DNA from: an uncultured Clostridia bacterium
GTDB lineage: Bacteria > Bacillota > Clostridia > Oscillospirales > Ruminococcaceae
Length of the DNA stretch: 12,936 nt
Assembly: GCA_947588775.1 (NCBI GenBank)
Contig: CANPZQ010000045.1
Coordinates: forward strand, 1 to 12,936
Reading direction: 5' to 3'
This document shows, one piece after another, positions 1-6,670 of this stretch. The position numbers and the translations under genes are program-made. Numbering within the stretch: the first letter of the stretch is position 1; every line of letters starts with the position of its first letter. Under the pieces are notes generated by a model. That model saw only the letters and a list, made by a program, of their open reading frames with translations, did not search any database and was not told the origin of the DNA.

Positions 1-33
1 CCCCGCTTTTTCCGCCGCGCTCCCATCGCAGCC
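1..33 (+). repeat. Dispersed C-rich intergenic repeat, copy A (partial)
   Basis: Bases 1-24 are identical to 8081-8104 of copy C, and 6 of the next 9 bases also match. It sits just past the TatD gene's stop codon and is cut by the window edge. Confidence 0.65.
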
Positions 34-42
34 TCTAACCCT

Positions 43-828
43 CTACCCCCTTACCCCCAAAAATTCCCTCGCATTCCTCTCCGCCGCCGCCCGGATTTCC
101 TCCTCCGGCATTCCTCTGATTTCCGCCGCGCGCCGCAGAATAAACTCAATCATTCCGCTGTGCGAGGCTTCGCCGCGGTGCGGCACCGGTGCCATATAGG
201 GGCAGTCGGTTTCGGTGAGAAACCGCTCAAGCGGCATTTTCTCGACGACTTCGACCGTTTTTTTTGCGTTTTTGAAGGTAAGCGCGCCGGTAAAGCCGAG
301 ATACATTCCGAGCCCGAGAACCTCCTTCGCGGTTTCCCATGAGCCCGAAAAGCAGTGCATTACCCCCTTCGGGCAAAGCTCCTTTAATATTTCCATGCAG
401 TCGCCGACCGCGTCGCGGCAGTGGACGATTACCGGAAGCTTCAAAGAATTCGCAAGCTCAATCTGCGCGCGAAAAAGTCTTATCTGCGCCGCCCTGTCGT
501 ATCCCTCGTAGTGGTAGTCAAGGCCGATTTCCCCGACCGCGACGACCTTTTCGCTGCTTTTTGCGGCGGCTTCAAGCCCCTCTATGTCGGCTTCGGAATA
601 TTTTTCGGCGTACTCCGGGTGAATTCCGACGGAGGTATACGCCTTTGGAAACCTTTCGGAAAGCCACAGCCCGAATTTTACCGATTCCGGGTCGGTTGAG
701 GCATGAATAACCCCCGAAAGCCCGTCCGCAAAGAGCGATTCAAGCAGCTCCGCGGCCTTTTCCCGCCCGCCGAAGGCAGGGTCGTCGTAGTGGCAGTGGG
801 TGTCGAAAATGTGTGAAAGCGGCGGCAT
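43..828 (-). CDS. TatD family metal-dependent hydrolase (DNase-like)
   Basis: This is a 261-residue TIM-barrel metal hydrolase of the TatD/YcfH family; characterised members are Mg-dependent 3'-5' DNases or general phosphoesterases. The full metal-site set is visible: the DTHCH motif (His11, His13), Glu100 in GEIGLD, His136 in IVHCRDA, His158 in MHCFSGS and Asp208 in TETDCPYMAP. The length is typical for the family. I place the start at the ATG at 826-828. An upstream in-frame start at 972 would add 48 basic, low-complexity residues that only overlap the preceding gene, so I reject it. A purine-rich AGGGA sits about 8 bases before the ATG. The LCP-like gene stops 4 bases upstream, so the two are probably cotranscribed. 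The biological substrate cannot be read from the sequence. Family assignment is secure; role in the cell is not. Confidence 0.93.
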   Translation of the reverse strand: MPPLSHIFDTHCHYDDPAFGGREKAAELLESLFADGLSGVIHASTDPESVKFGLWLSERFPKAYTSVGIHPEYAEKYSEADIEGLEAAAKSSEKVVAVGEIGLDYHYEGYDRAAQIRLFRAQIELANSLKLPVIVHCRDAVGDCMEILKELCPKGVMHCFSGSWETAKEVLGLGMYLGFTGALTFKNAKKTVEVVEKMPLERFLTETDCPYMAPVPHRGEASHSGMIEFILRRAAEIRGMPEEEIRAAAERNAREFLGVRG

Positions 829-832
829 CTGT

Positions 833-1771
833 TTATCCCTCCGAAAGCTCAAAATATTCCCGAATGTCCGTTTTGAACGCCTCGTCGACGGTGAAGCGGC
901 CGAGCTCGTCCCAGCTTCCCGAGGGAAGGCGGTAGGTCGCCGGCGTCTGCGACTGGGAAACAAGCCGTTCATACGCCGGGCGGACGTCGGAAAAGCTCTT
1001 CGATGTAATATCGGTGTCGGAGTTGTTGTAGATGATGTTGAAAATGCTCTTGATGTTCGTGACGATGCTCCCCGAGTTGTTGGTGCAGGCGGAATTTATC
1101 AGCGAAACCGAAAGCTCGCCGAGGACCTGCGCCTTTGTTTCGTTTCCGTTCTGGTATAGCGGATATGTGATGATTCTGCGAATATCGTCGCCGTAGAGCG
1201 TTCTCGTAACCGGCCCCTGCGAGAAGCTCGTGACCTCGCCGGTGGCCTCGTTTTTGTAGTAGATGTCGTACGGGAAGGAATAGGAATTCGTGCCGCCGAG
1301 GGAATCGACAAGGCTTTTAAAGCCCTCGTCGGAGATTTTTATGTATTTGTCGCAGGTAATCCCGAATACGTTTTCAACCGCGCTTTTCAGATATGACATT
1401 CCGCCCATCTCAAAGAGCGAAGCAATCGTCCCGTCGGTTCCGCTCACGCTCGATAAAATCATCGGCGAAACCGGCACGACCTTTACCGAAAGCTCGTCGG
1501 GAAGAACCCGCAAAAGCGCGATACCGTTGATTTTCTCCCCCTCGGCTCCGACGAAGAGAACCGTTTCCCGCGCCGAGGCGTAGTCGTATTCTTTGGCCTG
1601 TTCGGTTTCGGAAGTATCGTCGGCGGAGGCGTTTTCGAGGTTCTCCGACGGCTTCGTTACGAACCTGTCGCGCAAAAAGAGTGCCGCCGAGCCGAAAATC
1701 GCGAGGCTCACAAGCATCGTCGCGACGTAGACAATCAGAACGGGCGTCTGACTTTGTTTTTTTCTTGACAT
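833..1771 (-). CDS. LytR-CpsA-Psr (LCP)-like membrane protein, divergent active site
   Basis: This 312-residue protein has a short basic N-terminus, one transmembrane helix at about residues 11-33, an acidic linker (about 40-65) and an extracellular domain. The domain resembles LCP phosphotransferases, which attach wall polymers to peptidoglycan: a beta-strand of INGIALLRVL type, a following strand ending VVPVSP, the segment KYIKISDEGFKSLVDSLGG (about 142-160), and a late LYGDDIRR segment where LCP proteins carry an Arg-rich motif. However, the usual PRD motif with its conserved Arg is replaced by SPMI (about 102-105), and the KINxAYA motif is not recognisable. It may therefore be a non-catalytic or functionally shifted LCP relative. 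The ATG at 1769-1771 is preferred because AGGAG lies 8 bases upstream; the GTG at 1780 overlaps that ribosome binding site. A possible extended -10 (TGATAAAAT, minus) lies at 1791-1799 with no good -35 at normal spacing. The gene is followed by tatD-like in one transcription unit. Confidence 0.7.
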   Translation of the reverse strand: MSRKKQSQTPVLIVYVATMLVSLAIFGSAALFLRDRFVTKPSENLENASADDTSETEQAKEYDYASARETVLFVGAEGEKINGIALLRVLPDELSVKVVPVSPMILSSVSGTDGTIASLFEMGGMSYLKSAVENVFGITCDKYIKISDEGFKSLVDSLGGTNSYSFPYDIYYKNEATGEVTSFSQGPVTRTLYGDDIRRIITYPLYQNGNETKAQVLGELSVSLINSACTNNSGSIVTNIKSIFNIIYNNSDTDITSKSFSDVRPAYERLVSQSQTPATYRLPSGSWDELGRFTVDEAFKTDIREYFELSEG

Positions 1772-1845
1772 TTTATCCACTCCTATTGAAATTTTATCAT
1801 AGGCATAAATTTCGGTTGCAATTTTCCCGCCGCTGGTGTAAAATA

Positions 1846-2406
1846 TCAGTAGCGGTCAAGGCCGTAGTCGGCGGCGAACTCCTCGAGGTCGATTAAATCG
1901 ACGTTTACGTTCGTCCGCCTTGCGTAACGGACGGTCTGCCATGTCCCGCTTCTTTTATCGGCGGCCGCCGCGATTACAAGCGACGAGCGGTCGACCATGT
2001 AGCGGTTTCTTATTGAGTAGCAGTCGGGGCGAAAGTCTGCGCTTAGCGTTATAAAGCGGTCGCAGGCGGCGGCGACCTCCTCGTAGTCCCGCCTGTCCTC
2101 GCCCTTGCGGCTGCGAATTTCCCGCTCAAAGGGGGAAACGCAGTAGAGCCTGAGCGAAGGATATTTCGCCTTTAGAGCGATTACCTCCTTTGCCGCCCAG
2201 ATGTCCATTCCGCGCTGCATTCCGCTTATGAAGGTGTCGTAGCCCGCGTCGGCGGCCTCGCGGATATGAAGGCTTAAAACCGCGCGGAACATCTTCCAGA
2301 TTGCCGGCAAATCGGTTTTAAAGGGAAATTTTTCGGGGCGATGGCCCGTAAAGCAGGCGGTTTTTTCCCGCACGGTTATAAGCTCGGGCAGCTCTGTTTC
2401 GGGCAT
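1846..2406 (-). CDS. SLOG family (DUF1273, YpsA-like) protein
   Basis: This 186-residue protein contains ACFTGHRPEKFPF near its N-terminus (GHRPEK at about 21-26), the hallmark of the DUF1273/YpsA branch of the SLOG Rossmann-like superfamily. Later come SGMQRGMDIWAAKEVIALK, YCVSPFERE and RNRYMVDRSSLVIAA, the expected order of nucleotide-binding and SLOG core motifs. SLOG proteins are inferred to bind nucleotide-type ligands; B. subtilis YpsA affects cell division and stress behaviour, but the biochemical role is not settled. The start is the ATG at 2404-2406, with AAGGGGG about 9 bases upstream. A longer in-frame reading back to 2502 has no ribosome binding site and would run through the promoter. 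It is monocistronic, with its own promoter at 2437-2465, and diverges from alr. No other conflict or phage gene is adjacent, so the context gives no functional clue. Confidence 0.85.
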   Translation of the reverse strand: MPETELPELITVREKTACFTGHRPEKFPFKTDLPAIWKMFRAVLSLHIREAADAGYDTFISGMQRGMDIWAAKEVIALKAKYPSLRLYCVSPFEREIRSRKGEDRRDYEEVAAACDRFITLSADFRPDCYSIRNRYMVDRSSLVIAAAADKRSGTWQTVRYARRTNVNVDLIDLEEFAADYGLDRY

Positions 2407-2436
2407 AGCCGCAATCCCCCTTTCGTATATTATATA

Positions 2437-2465
2437 AGCATACCACAAATCGCGGAGGTTTTCAA
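2437..2465 (-). promoter_or_regulatory. Sigma-A promoter of the SLOG gene
   Basis: Reading the minus strand, TTGAAA (2465-2460) is followed after 17 bases by TATGCT (2442-2437). TGG directly before the -10 makes it an extended -10 element. Transcription would begin near 2430, about 24 bases before the SLOG start codon. The -35 lies inside the alr leader, so the two divergent transcription starts sit close together. Confidence 0.7.
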
Positions 2466-2504
2466 GCTTTTTGAAGAATGAATCACACTTTTTCGGAGGC
2501 AATG

Positions 2505-3662
2505 ATGGAAAACATTGAAATGCCCGTTCTTCGGCGGGCGTGGGCGGTAATCCGCCTCGACAGGCTTAAGAATAATTTTGAAAAATGCCGCTCGCTGCTC
2601 CCGCCGGGCGTAAAGATGATGTGCGTCGTTAAGGCGAACGCCTACGGCCACGGGGTCAGCGGGGTAATCCCGTTTCTGTGCCGCGAGTGCGGCGCGGACG
2701 CTTTTGCGGTTTCAAATCTTATCGAGGCTTTGGAGCTTCGGCGGCTCGGCGTTGCGGGGGACATACTGATTCTCGGCTATACCCCGCCGGAGCATGCGAA
2801 AATCCTGCAAAAATACGGGATTATCCAGGCGATAACCGACCTTGACTACGCGCGGGAGCTTTCGCAGTCGCTTTCGGGGGCGGGAATAATCAGGTGCCAT
2901 CTCGCGGTCGACACCGGAATGACGAGAATAGGGCTTCGTGGGGATATTGACTGCCTCGCCGGCGGCTTTGAGGAGGCCGAAAAAATCCCGGGGCTTAAAA
3001 TTGAGGCGATTTTTACGCATCTTTCCGTCGCCGACAGCCGCGACCCCGGCGACATCGACTATACCGAAAAGCAGATTGAAAAAATATGCGCCCTGAAAGC
3101 AGAGCTTGAAAGGCGCGGAAAAGCGGCGGACATACACTTTCTCAATTCCGCCGGGGCGGCGTATCACCCCGATTCGCGGAGCAAATACGCCCGCTTCGGA
3201 ATCATGCTATACGGTCTGAGGCCGAACGCGGAGCTCGAGCTTCCGGTATCGCTCGAGCCGGTTATGGAATTCAAAGCCACCGTTTCGCAGATTAAAACCG
3301 TCCCCGCCGGCGTTGACGTAAGCTACGGCAGGACTTTTGAAACTAAGCGCGAAACGAAAATCGCCGTCGTTACGGTCGGATACGCCGACGGCTACCCGAG
3401 GCAGCTTTCCGGAAAAGCGGACGTTTTGATACGCGGAAAGCGCGCGCCTGTGCTCGGCAGGGTTTGTATGGATATGCTGATGGCGGACGTTACCGACATA
3501 GAGGGCGCGGCGGTCGGCGACACCGTTACGCTTTTCGGAACAGACGGCGGGGAAACCGTCACCGCCGACGAGCTTGCCGCAAAAATAGGAACAATCGGCT
3601 ACGAAATCGTCTGCGGAATAAGCAGGCGGGTCGATTTAAGAGCCGAGGACGGAGAGAAATAG
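2505..3662 (+). CDS. alr: Alanine racemase
   Basis: This PLP-dependent enzyme interconverts L- and D-alanine in the cytoplasm and supplies D-Ala for peptidoglycan. With this start it is 385 residues, the normal size. The PLP lysine is Lys43 in VVKANAYGHG. The N-terminal TIM barrel includes DTGMTRIG and FTHLSVAD (about 136-177). The catalytic tyrosine of the second active-site half is Tyr274 in VSYGRTF, followed by GYADGYPR and RVCMDMLMADVT near 319-330, all conserved Alr signatures. Three in-frame ATGs are possible: 2478, 2502 and 2505. I chose 2505 because GGAGG at 2495-2499 is 5 bases away; 2478 has no good site and would place that GGAGG inside the gene. It is monocistronic, divergent from the SLOG gene, and convergent with birA across a shared terminator region. 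In sporulating Firmicutes some alr paralogues act on spores, but nothing here indicates that. Confidence 0.95.
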   Translation: MENIEMPVLRRAWAVIRLDRLKNNFEKCRSLLPPGVKMMCVVKANAYGHGVSGVIPFLCRECGADAFAVSNLIEALELRRLGVAGDILILGYTPPEHAKILQKYGIIQAITDLDYARELSQSLSGAGIIRCHLAVDTGMTRIGLRGDIDCLAGGFEEAEKIPGLKIEAIFTHLSVADSRDPGDIDYTEKQIEKICALKAELERRGKAADIHFLNSAGAAYHPDSRSKYARFGIMLYGLRPNAELELPVSLEPVMEFKATVSQIKTVPAGVDVSYGRTFETKRETKIAVVTVGYADGYPRQLSGKADVLIRGKRAPVLGRVCMDMLMADVTDIEGAAVGDTVTLFGTDGGETVTADELAAKIGTIGYEIVCGISRRVDLRAEDGEK

Positions 3663-3676
3663 CCCATACATAAACG

Positions 3677-3710
3677 CCCGGCGCGGAAAGACCGTGCCGG
3701 GATTTTTTAT
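3677..3710 (+). terminator. Intrinsic terminator of alr
   Basis: A 10-bp stem pairs CCCGGCGCGG (3677-3686) with CCGTGCCGGG (3692-3701), with one G-U pair and loop AAAGA. The run ATTTTTTAT follows immediately on the plus strand. The T-run overlaps the stop codon of the convergent birA gene (3707-3709). Confidence 0.85.
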
Positions 3711-4423
3711 AATTTAATGCTTACTTCGCCCATGTACAGGGCTTCGCGGCCGCGGGGGCCGTTTACGACGAGGCGGCAGTCTTTGTCTATGTCCTCGCAG
3801 ACGGCGAAATACCGCTCCCCCGACGGCGGGAGGACTTCGACGGTTTTCCCGAAGAGAACAGACCTTTTTCGGTAGTCGTCCAAAAATTCGCGGTCGCCGA
3901 TTTTGTCGAGCCGACTGTTGAAATCTGCAAGAAACCGCCGAAGAAGCCGCTCGGGGGAGGGGGCGTTTTCATTTTTGAACGCCGCGCCGGCGCGGTTTGA
4001 AATTTCTTCGGGAAAGCCGCCGTCGGGCTCGGTTATGTTTATACCTACGCCGACGATTGCGCGTTCAAGCTCTCCCGCCGGGGAAAACGCGGTTTCGACG
4101 AGGATTCCGCATACCTTTCGGAGGTTCACATAAACGTCGTTGACCCATTTTATACCGACGTTTTCCGCGCCGAGGGCGATAAGCGCGTCCGAAACAGCGA
4201 CCGCCGCGAGGGGCGTTAAAAGCGAGGAATTTTGAATATTCCGCCGTAGAATAAGAGAAAAGTAGAGCCCGCCGTCGGGGCTGAAAAAGCTCCGCCCGAG
4301 GCGGCCGCGGCCGCCGGTTTGTCTTTTTGCCGCGACGACGTCGCCGTCTTGCATTGAGGCGGCGTTTCGTTTTATGTACGAGTTGGTGGAATCGAGTACG
4401 TCGAAAAATTTGATTGAGGGCAT
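3707..4423 (-). CDS. birA: Biotin-[acetyl-CoA-carboxylase] ligase, monofunctional
   Basis: This 238-residue class I biotin protein ligase activates biotin to biotinyl-AMP and attaches it to the lysine of biotin carrier domains. The catalytic and central domains are complete: DSTNSY near residue 11, the biotinyl-AMP binding loop GRGRLGRSFF (38-47), KWVND (92-96), RKVCGILVE with the conserved Lys103, and IVGVGINI (123-130). The C-terminal SH3-like cap is present (KTVEVLPPSG through YMGEVSIKL). There is no N-terminal winged-helix domain, so this protein should not act as the biotin operon repressor that bifunctional BirA proteins are. The ATG at 4421-4423 follows AAAGGAG by about 10 bases. The longer reading to 4531 adds a Pro-rich stretch that is translated repeat DNA, so I reject it. 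No clear promoter is visible upstream. Confidence 0.93.
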   Translation of the reverse strand: MPSIKFFDVLDSTNSYIKRNAASMQDGDVVAAKRQTGGRGRLGRSFFSPDGGLYFSLILRRNIQNSSLLTPLAAVAVSDALIALGAENVGIKWVNDVYVNLRKVCGILVETAFSPAGELERAIVGVGINITEPDGGFPEEISNRAGAAFKNENAPSPERLLRRFLADFNSRLDKIGDREFLDDYRKRSVLFGKTVEVLPPSGERYFAVCEDIDKDCRLVVNGPRGREALYMGEVSIKL

Positions 4424-4466
4424 GGGGTAGGGGCTCCTTTGGGGGTGGGGTTTGGGAAGAGTGAGG

Positions 4467-4614
4467 GAGAGGGGGCGCGGGGACGGAGCGGGGGGATGCG
4501 CGAAGGAGGGGTGGGCGGGTGGGTGGGCCAACCAAGTTAGCGTAGTCCCCGCGCCGTTTGCGGCGAATCCCGCCCCCCGAAGCCCCCTTGCGGGGCTGAG
4601 CGGGGACGGGTGAG
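4467..4614 (-). repeat. Dispersed C-rich intergenic repeat, copy B
   Basis: Read on the minus strand, this segment matches copy D (11967-12110, plus) in the same order along its length. Shared blocks include the start CTCACCC, GGGATTCG, a 17-base exact block GGCGCGGGGACTACGCT (4555-4539 against 12022-12038), a C-rich centre, and a 25-base exact block (4491-4467 against 12085-12109). A stem AGCCCC with loop GCAA and GGGGGCT lies in its first third. The plus strand is a long G-rich run. Confidence 0.8.
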
Positions 4615-4727
4615 GCGCAAAGACAAAGAGGGCAGAAATCAGATGTCAGAGAACGGAAGATGCGGCCGAAAGCTTGTGCATTTAAACAAAACCAGACCTT
4701 TTTTGACATGGCGTGGCAAAAGCCCTT

Positions 4728-4759
4728 AAAAAGGCGGGGAAGCATTATCCCCGCCTTTT
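4728..4759 (-). terminator. Intrinsic terminator of guaB (potentially bidirectional)
   Basis: AAAAGGCGGGGA (4729-4740) pairs perfectly with TCCCCGCCTTTT (4748-4759), giving a 12-bp stem with a 7-base loop. On the minus strand the stem runs into TTTTTAA immediately after guaB, whose stop codon is at 4763-4765. Confidence 0.88.
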
Positions 4760-4762
4760 GGG

Positions 4763-6238
4763 TTACACCTGAGTTGAGTAGTTCGGTGCTTCCTTTGTTA
4801 TGTAGATGTCGTGCGGGTGGCTTTCCTTGAGGCCCGCGCCGGTTATACGCACAAAGCGCGTTTTTTCGTGGAGGTCGGGAATGGTGTGGCAGCCGCAGTA
4901 GCCCATACCGCTGCGGATTCCTCCGCAGAGCTGGAAAACTGTGTCGGAGAGCAGTCCCTTATAGGGAACGCGGCCCTCTACGCCCTCCGGGACGAGCTTT
5001 TTCGAGCCCGTCTGGAAGTATCTGTCCTTGGAGCCTGCGGCCATCGCGCCGAGGCTTCCCATGCCCCTGTAGACCTTGAAGGAACGGCCCTGATAGATTT
5101 CGATTTCGCCGGGTGCTTCGTCGCAGCCTGCGAGCAGCGAGCCGAGCATCACGCAGGACGCGCCGGCGGCAAGGGCCTTGACAATATCGCCGGAATACTT
5201 GATTCCGCCGTCGGCGATAACGGGAATATTGTATTTTGCGGCCATGCAGGCGGCGTCGTATACGGCGGTAATCTGAGGAACTCCGACGCCCGCGATAACG
5301 CGCGTCGTGCAGATTGAGCCGGGGCCGATTCCTACCTTAACGCAGTCCGCTCCCGCCTTGATAAGGGCTTCGGTGCCTTCGGCGGTGGCGACGTTTCCGG
5401 CGATTACGGTTACGTCGGGAAATTTGTTCTTGACCTTTTCAAGGCAGTTGATTATGTTTTTGGAATGCCCGTGGGCGGAGTCGAGGACGAGGCAGTCGAC
5501 CTGTGCGTCGACAAGAGCCTTTGCCCTGTCCAAAACATCGTCGGTAACGCCTATCGCCGCGCCGACGACAAGCCTTCCCTGAGCGTCGCGCGCGCTGTTG
5601 GGGTATTTTTCCGCCTTTTCGATGTCCTTAATCGTGATAAGCCCCTTAAGCCGACCGTCGGAATCAATCAGCGGGAGCTTCTCGATTTTATACTTGCGAA
5701 GAATCTCCTGAGCGTCCGAGAGGGTGGTGCCTTCCGGCGCGGTGACGAGGTTGTCCTTGGTCATAACCTCGCTGATTTTCATCGAAAAGTCTTTGACAAA
5801 GCGCATGTCGCGGTTTGTGATAATTCCGCAGAGCCTTCCGTCCGCGCCGACAATCGGCACGCCGGAAATGCGGTATTTTGCCATAAGCTCGTCCGCGTCG
5901 GCGACGAGGTGTTCGGCGGAGAGATAGAACGGGTTGCCGATAACGCCGTTTTGCGAACGTTTTACCTTGTCGACCTCGTCGGCCTGACGTTCGATGGTCA
6001 TGTTCTTGTGAATGATGCCGATGCCGCCCTCGCGGGCGATGGCGATTGCCATTTTCGACTCGGTGACGGTGTCCATCGCGGAGGTCATTACGGGGATATT
6101 GAGCGAAAGACTGTCCGAGAGCGTGGTAGAAAGGTCAACCATATTCGGCGTAACGTCGGATTCGGCGGGAATCAGCAGTACGTCGTCGAAGGTAAGCCCC
6201 TCTTTGCCGAACTTTTCGGCGGGATTGGTTTGCAGCAT
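4763..6238 (-). CDS. guaB: Inosine-5'-monophosphate dehydrogenase
   Basis: This 491-residue enzyme oxidises IMP to XMP with NAD+, the committed step to GTP in the cytoplasm. The sequence begins with TFDDVLLIPAES, typical of bacterial IMPDH. A CBS pair (Bateman module, about 95-215) is inserted in the barrel. The active-site loop GIGPGSICTTRVIAGVGVPQ carries the catalytic Cys310. NAD/IMP contacts GNVATAEG and DGGIKYSGDI, and a flap with MGSLGAMAAGSKDRYFQ, follow. The length is standard (about 485-490). The ATG is 7 bases after GGGAGG. A near-consensus promoter lies 50-80 bases upstream, and a strong terminator follows the stop. No guaA or purine riboswitch is visible. Assignment is secure. Confidence 0.97.
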   Translation of the reverse strand: MLQTNPAEKFGKEGLTFDDVLLIPAESDVTPNMVDLSTTLSDSLSLNIPVMTSAMDTVTESKMAIAIAREGGIGIIHKNMTIERQADEVDKVKRSQNGVIGNPFYLSAEHLVADADELMAKYRISGVPIVGADGRLCGIITNRDMRFVKDFSMKISEVMTKDNLVTAPEGTTLSDAQEILRKYKIEKLPLIDSDGRLKGLITIKDIEKAEKYPNSARDAQGRLVVGAAIGVTDDVLDRAKALVDAQVDCLVLDSAHGHSKNIINCLEKVKNKFPDVTVIAGNVATAEGTEALIKAGADCVKVGIGPGSICTTRVIAGVGVPQITAVYDAACMAAKYNIPVIADGGIKYSGDIVKALAAGASCVMLGSLLAGCDEAPGEIEIYQGRSFKVYRGMGSLGAMAAGSKDRYFQTGSKKLVPEGVEGRVPYKGLLSDTVFQLCGGIRSGMGYCGCHTIPDLHEKTRFVRITGAGLKESHPHDIYITKEAPNYSTQV

Positions 6239-6287
6239 AAAATTTCCTCCCTTTTAACGTGACAGAATCTCCGGGTAAATTTTATCT

Positions 6288-6316
6288 ATTTTATCACTAA
6301 GTCGGGCGGTTGTCAA
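6288..6316 (-). promoter_or_regulatory. guaB: Sigma-A promoter of guaB
   Basis: On the minus strand TTGACA (6316-6311) is separated by 17 bases from TAAAAT (6293-6288), with TGA before the -10 (extended -10). The predicted start near 6281 leaves a leader of roughly 43 bases. That is too short for a riboswitch, and no PurR box or guanine aptamer is apparent. Confidence 0.85.
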
Positions 6317-6334
6317 GGGGGGAGGGGGGATTTT

Positions 6335-6373
6335 TTGAGGGGGGTGTGTGTTAGAGTACAATACATCTTGTAC
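6335..6373 (+). promoter_or_regulatory. Candidate plus-strand promoter with overlapping dyad
   Basis: TTGAGG (6335-6340) and TACAAT (6357-6362) are spaced by 16 bases and point toward the candidate RNA. An inverted repeat, GTACAA (6356-6361) and TTGTAC (6368-6373) separated by 6 bases, covers the -10 and the expected start near 6369. It could be an operator or a 5' stem. The promoter match is moderate. Confidence 0.45.
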
Positions 6374-6570
6374 AGAGAAAATAAAAAAAGAATGTGCCCA
6401 CGTGTGGTAAGATAGGATTGCCAACAATCACTGTTCAAAACTCAGGATAAGGCATAAGCTTATTCGACCCTGCACTCTCTGCGGCACAACGGAAAGGAAG
6501 CCGCAGAGAGGATCAAAAGTGCTTCTATGGCACGCACTCCCGTCGATTTTGGTGCGCAGCTCGCTGCGCG
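6369..6570 (+). ncRNA. Candidate structured noncoding RNA (raiA-motif-like is best guess)
   Basis: No coding frame fits this region, but it folds well. A closing helix GTGCC (6394-6398)/GGCAC (6529-6533) encloses three hairpins: GATTG-CCAA-CAATC (6416-6429); GGATAAG (6445-6451) with CTTATTC (6459-6465); and a perfect 11-bp stem CTCTCTGCGGC (6475-6485)/GCCGCAGAGAG (6500-6510) with a purine-rich 14-base loop. A further hairpin GCGCAGC-TC-GCTGCGC lies at 6554-6569. Unpaired segments are A/G-rich on the plus strand, which favours that strand, as does the promoter at 6335-6362. Against this, a T-run suited to termination is seen only on the minus strand (6390-6383). Size and branched layout fit large clostridial RNAs such as the raiA motif better than rod-shaped 6S RNA, but I could not compare with a covariance model. 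The exact ends are uncertain. Confidence 0.5.
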
Positions 6571-6577
6571 CTAAACG

Positions 6578-6617
6578 TTGATATTTTTATATGGTCAATT
6601 ATTCATCAGAATATCAA
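6578..6617. repeat. 8-bp inverted repeat, TTGATATT/AATATCAA
   Basis: TTGATATT (6578-6585) pairs perfectly with AATATCAA (6610-6617) across a 24-base AT-rich spacer. It could be the 3' part of the candidate RNA, or part of the GH27 terminator region read from the other strand. Function unknown. Confidence 0.45.
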
Positions 6618-6621
6618 AACA

Positions 6622-6649
6622 GCGGGCGGCAGCCGAAGCTGTCGCCCGC
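6622..6649 (-). terminator. Intrinsic terminator of the GH27 gene (UUCG-capped)
   Basis: Twelve base pairs (6622-6633 with 6638-6649, one G-U) are capped on the minus strand by TTCG closed by C-G, the ultrastable cUUCGg tetraloop. TGTTTTGA follows. It lies 22 bases after the GH27 stop codon. Confidence 0.75.
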
Positions 6650-6670
6650 AAAAGTCGTTTGCCACGCCCG

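Larger units (their letters stand above)
4424..4762. other. Gene-free region between birA and guaB
   Basis: This 339-base gap holds the birA ribosome binding site, repeat copy B (4467-4614) and the guaB terminator (4728-4759). Between 4615 and 4727 I see no gene or confident promoter. An apparent 226-codon minus-strand reading frame (4065-4745) overlaps birA out of frame and has the Pro/Arg-rich composition of translated GC-rich repeat; it is not a gene. Confidence 0.8.

Noticed and set aside
829..972. 48-residue N-terminal extension of the TatD protein
   Set aside because: The extension is basic low-complexity sequence encoded over the LCP-like gene's 3' end; the internal ATG has a ribosome binding site and restores normal family length.
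4065..4745. 226-codon minus-strand reading frame
   Set aside because: It overlaps birA in another frame and continues through the GC-rich repeat; its composition is Arg/Pro-rich, with no domain or ribosome binding site.
5465..6262. 265-codon plus-strand reading frame inside guaB
   Set aside because: It is the antisense shadow of a fully recognisable guaB; long opposite frames are common in GC-rich genes.
6369..6570. 6S RNA or SRP RNA
   Set aside because: The fold appears branched rather than rod-like with a central bubble, and the SRP core (GGAA-capped hairpin with its conserved asymmetric loop) is not matched despite a similar CGGAAAGGAAGC stretch.
6590..6617. Hammerhead ribozyme, suggested by CTGATGA on the minus strand
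   Set aside because: No GAAA core segment or three-stem arrangement accompanies the motif.
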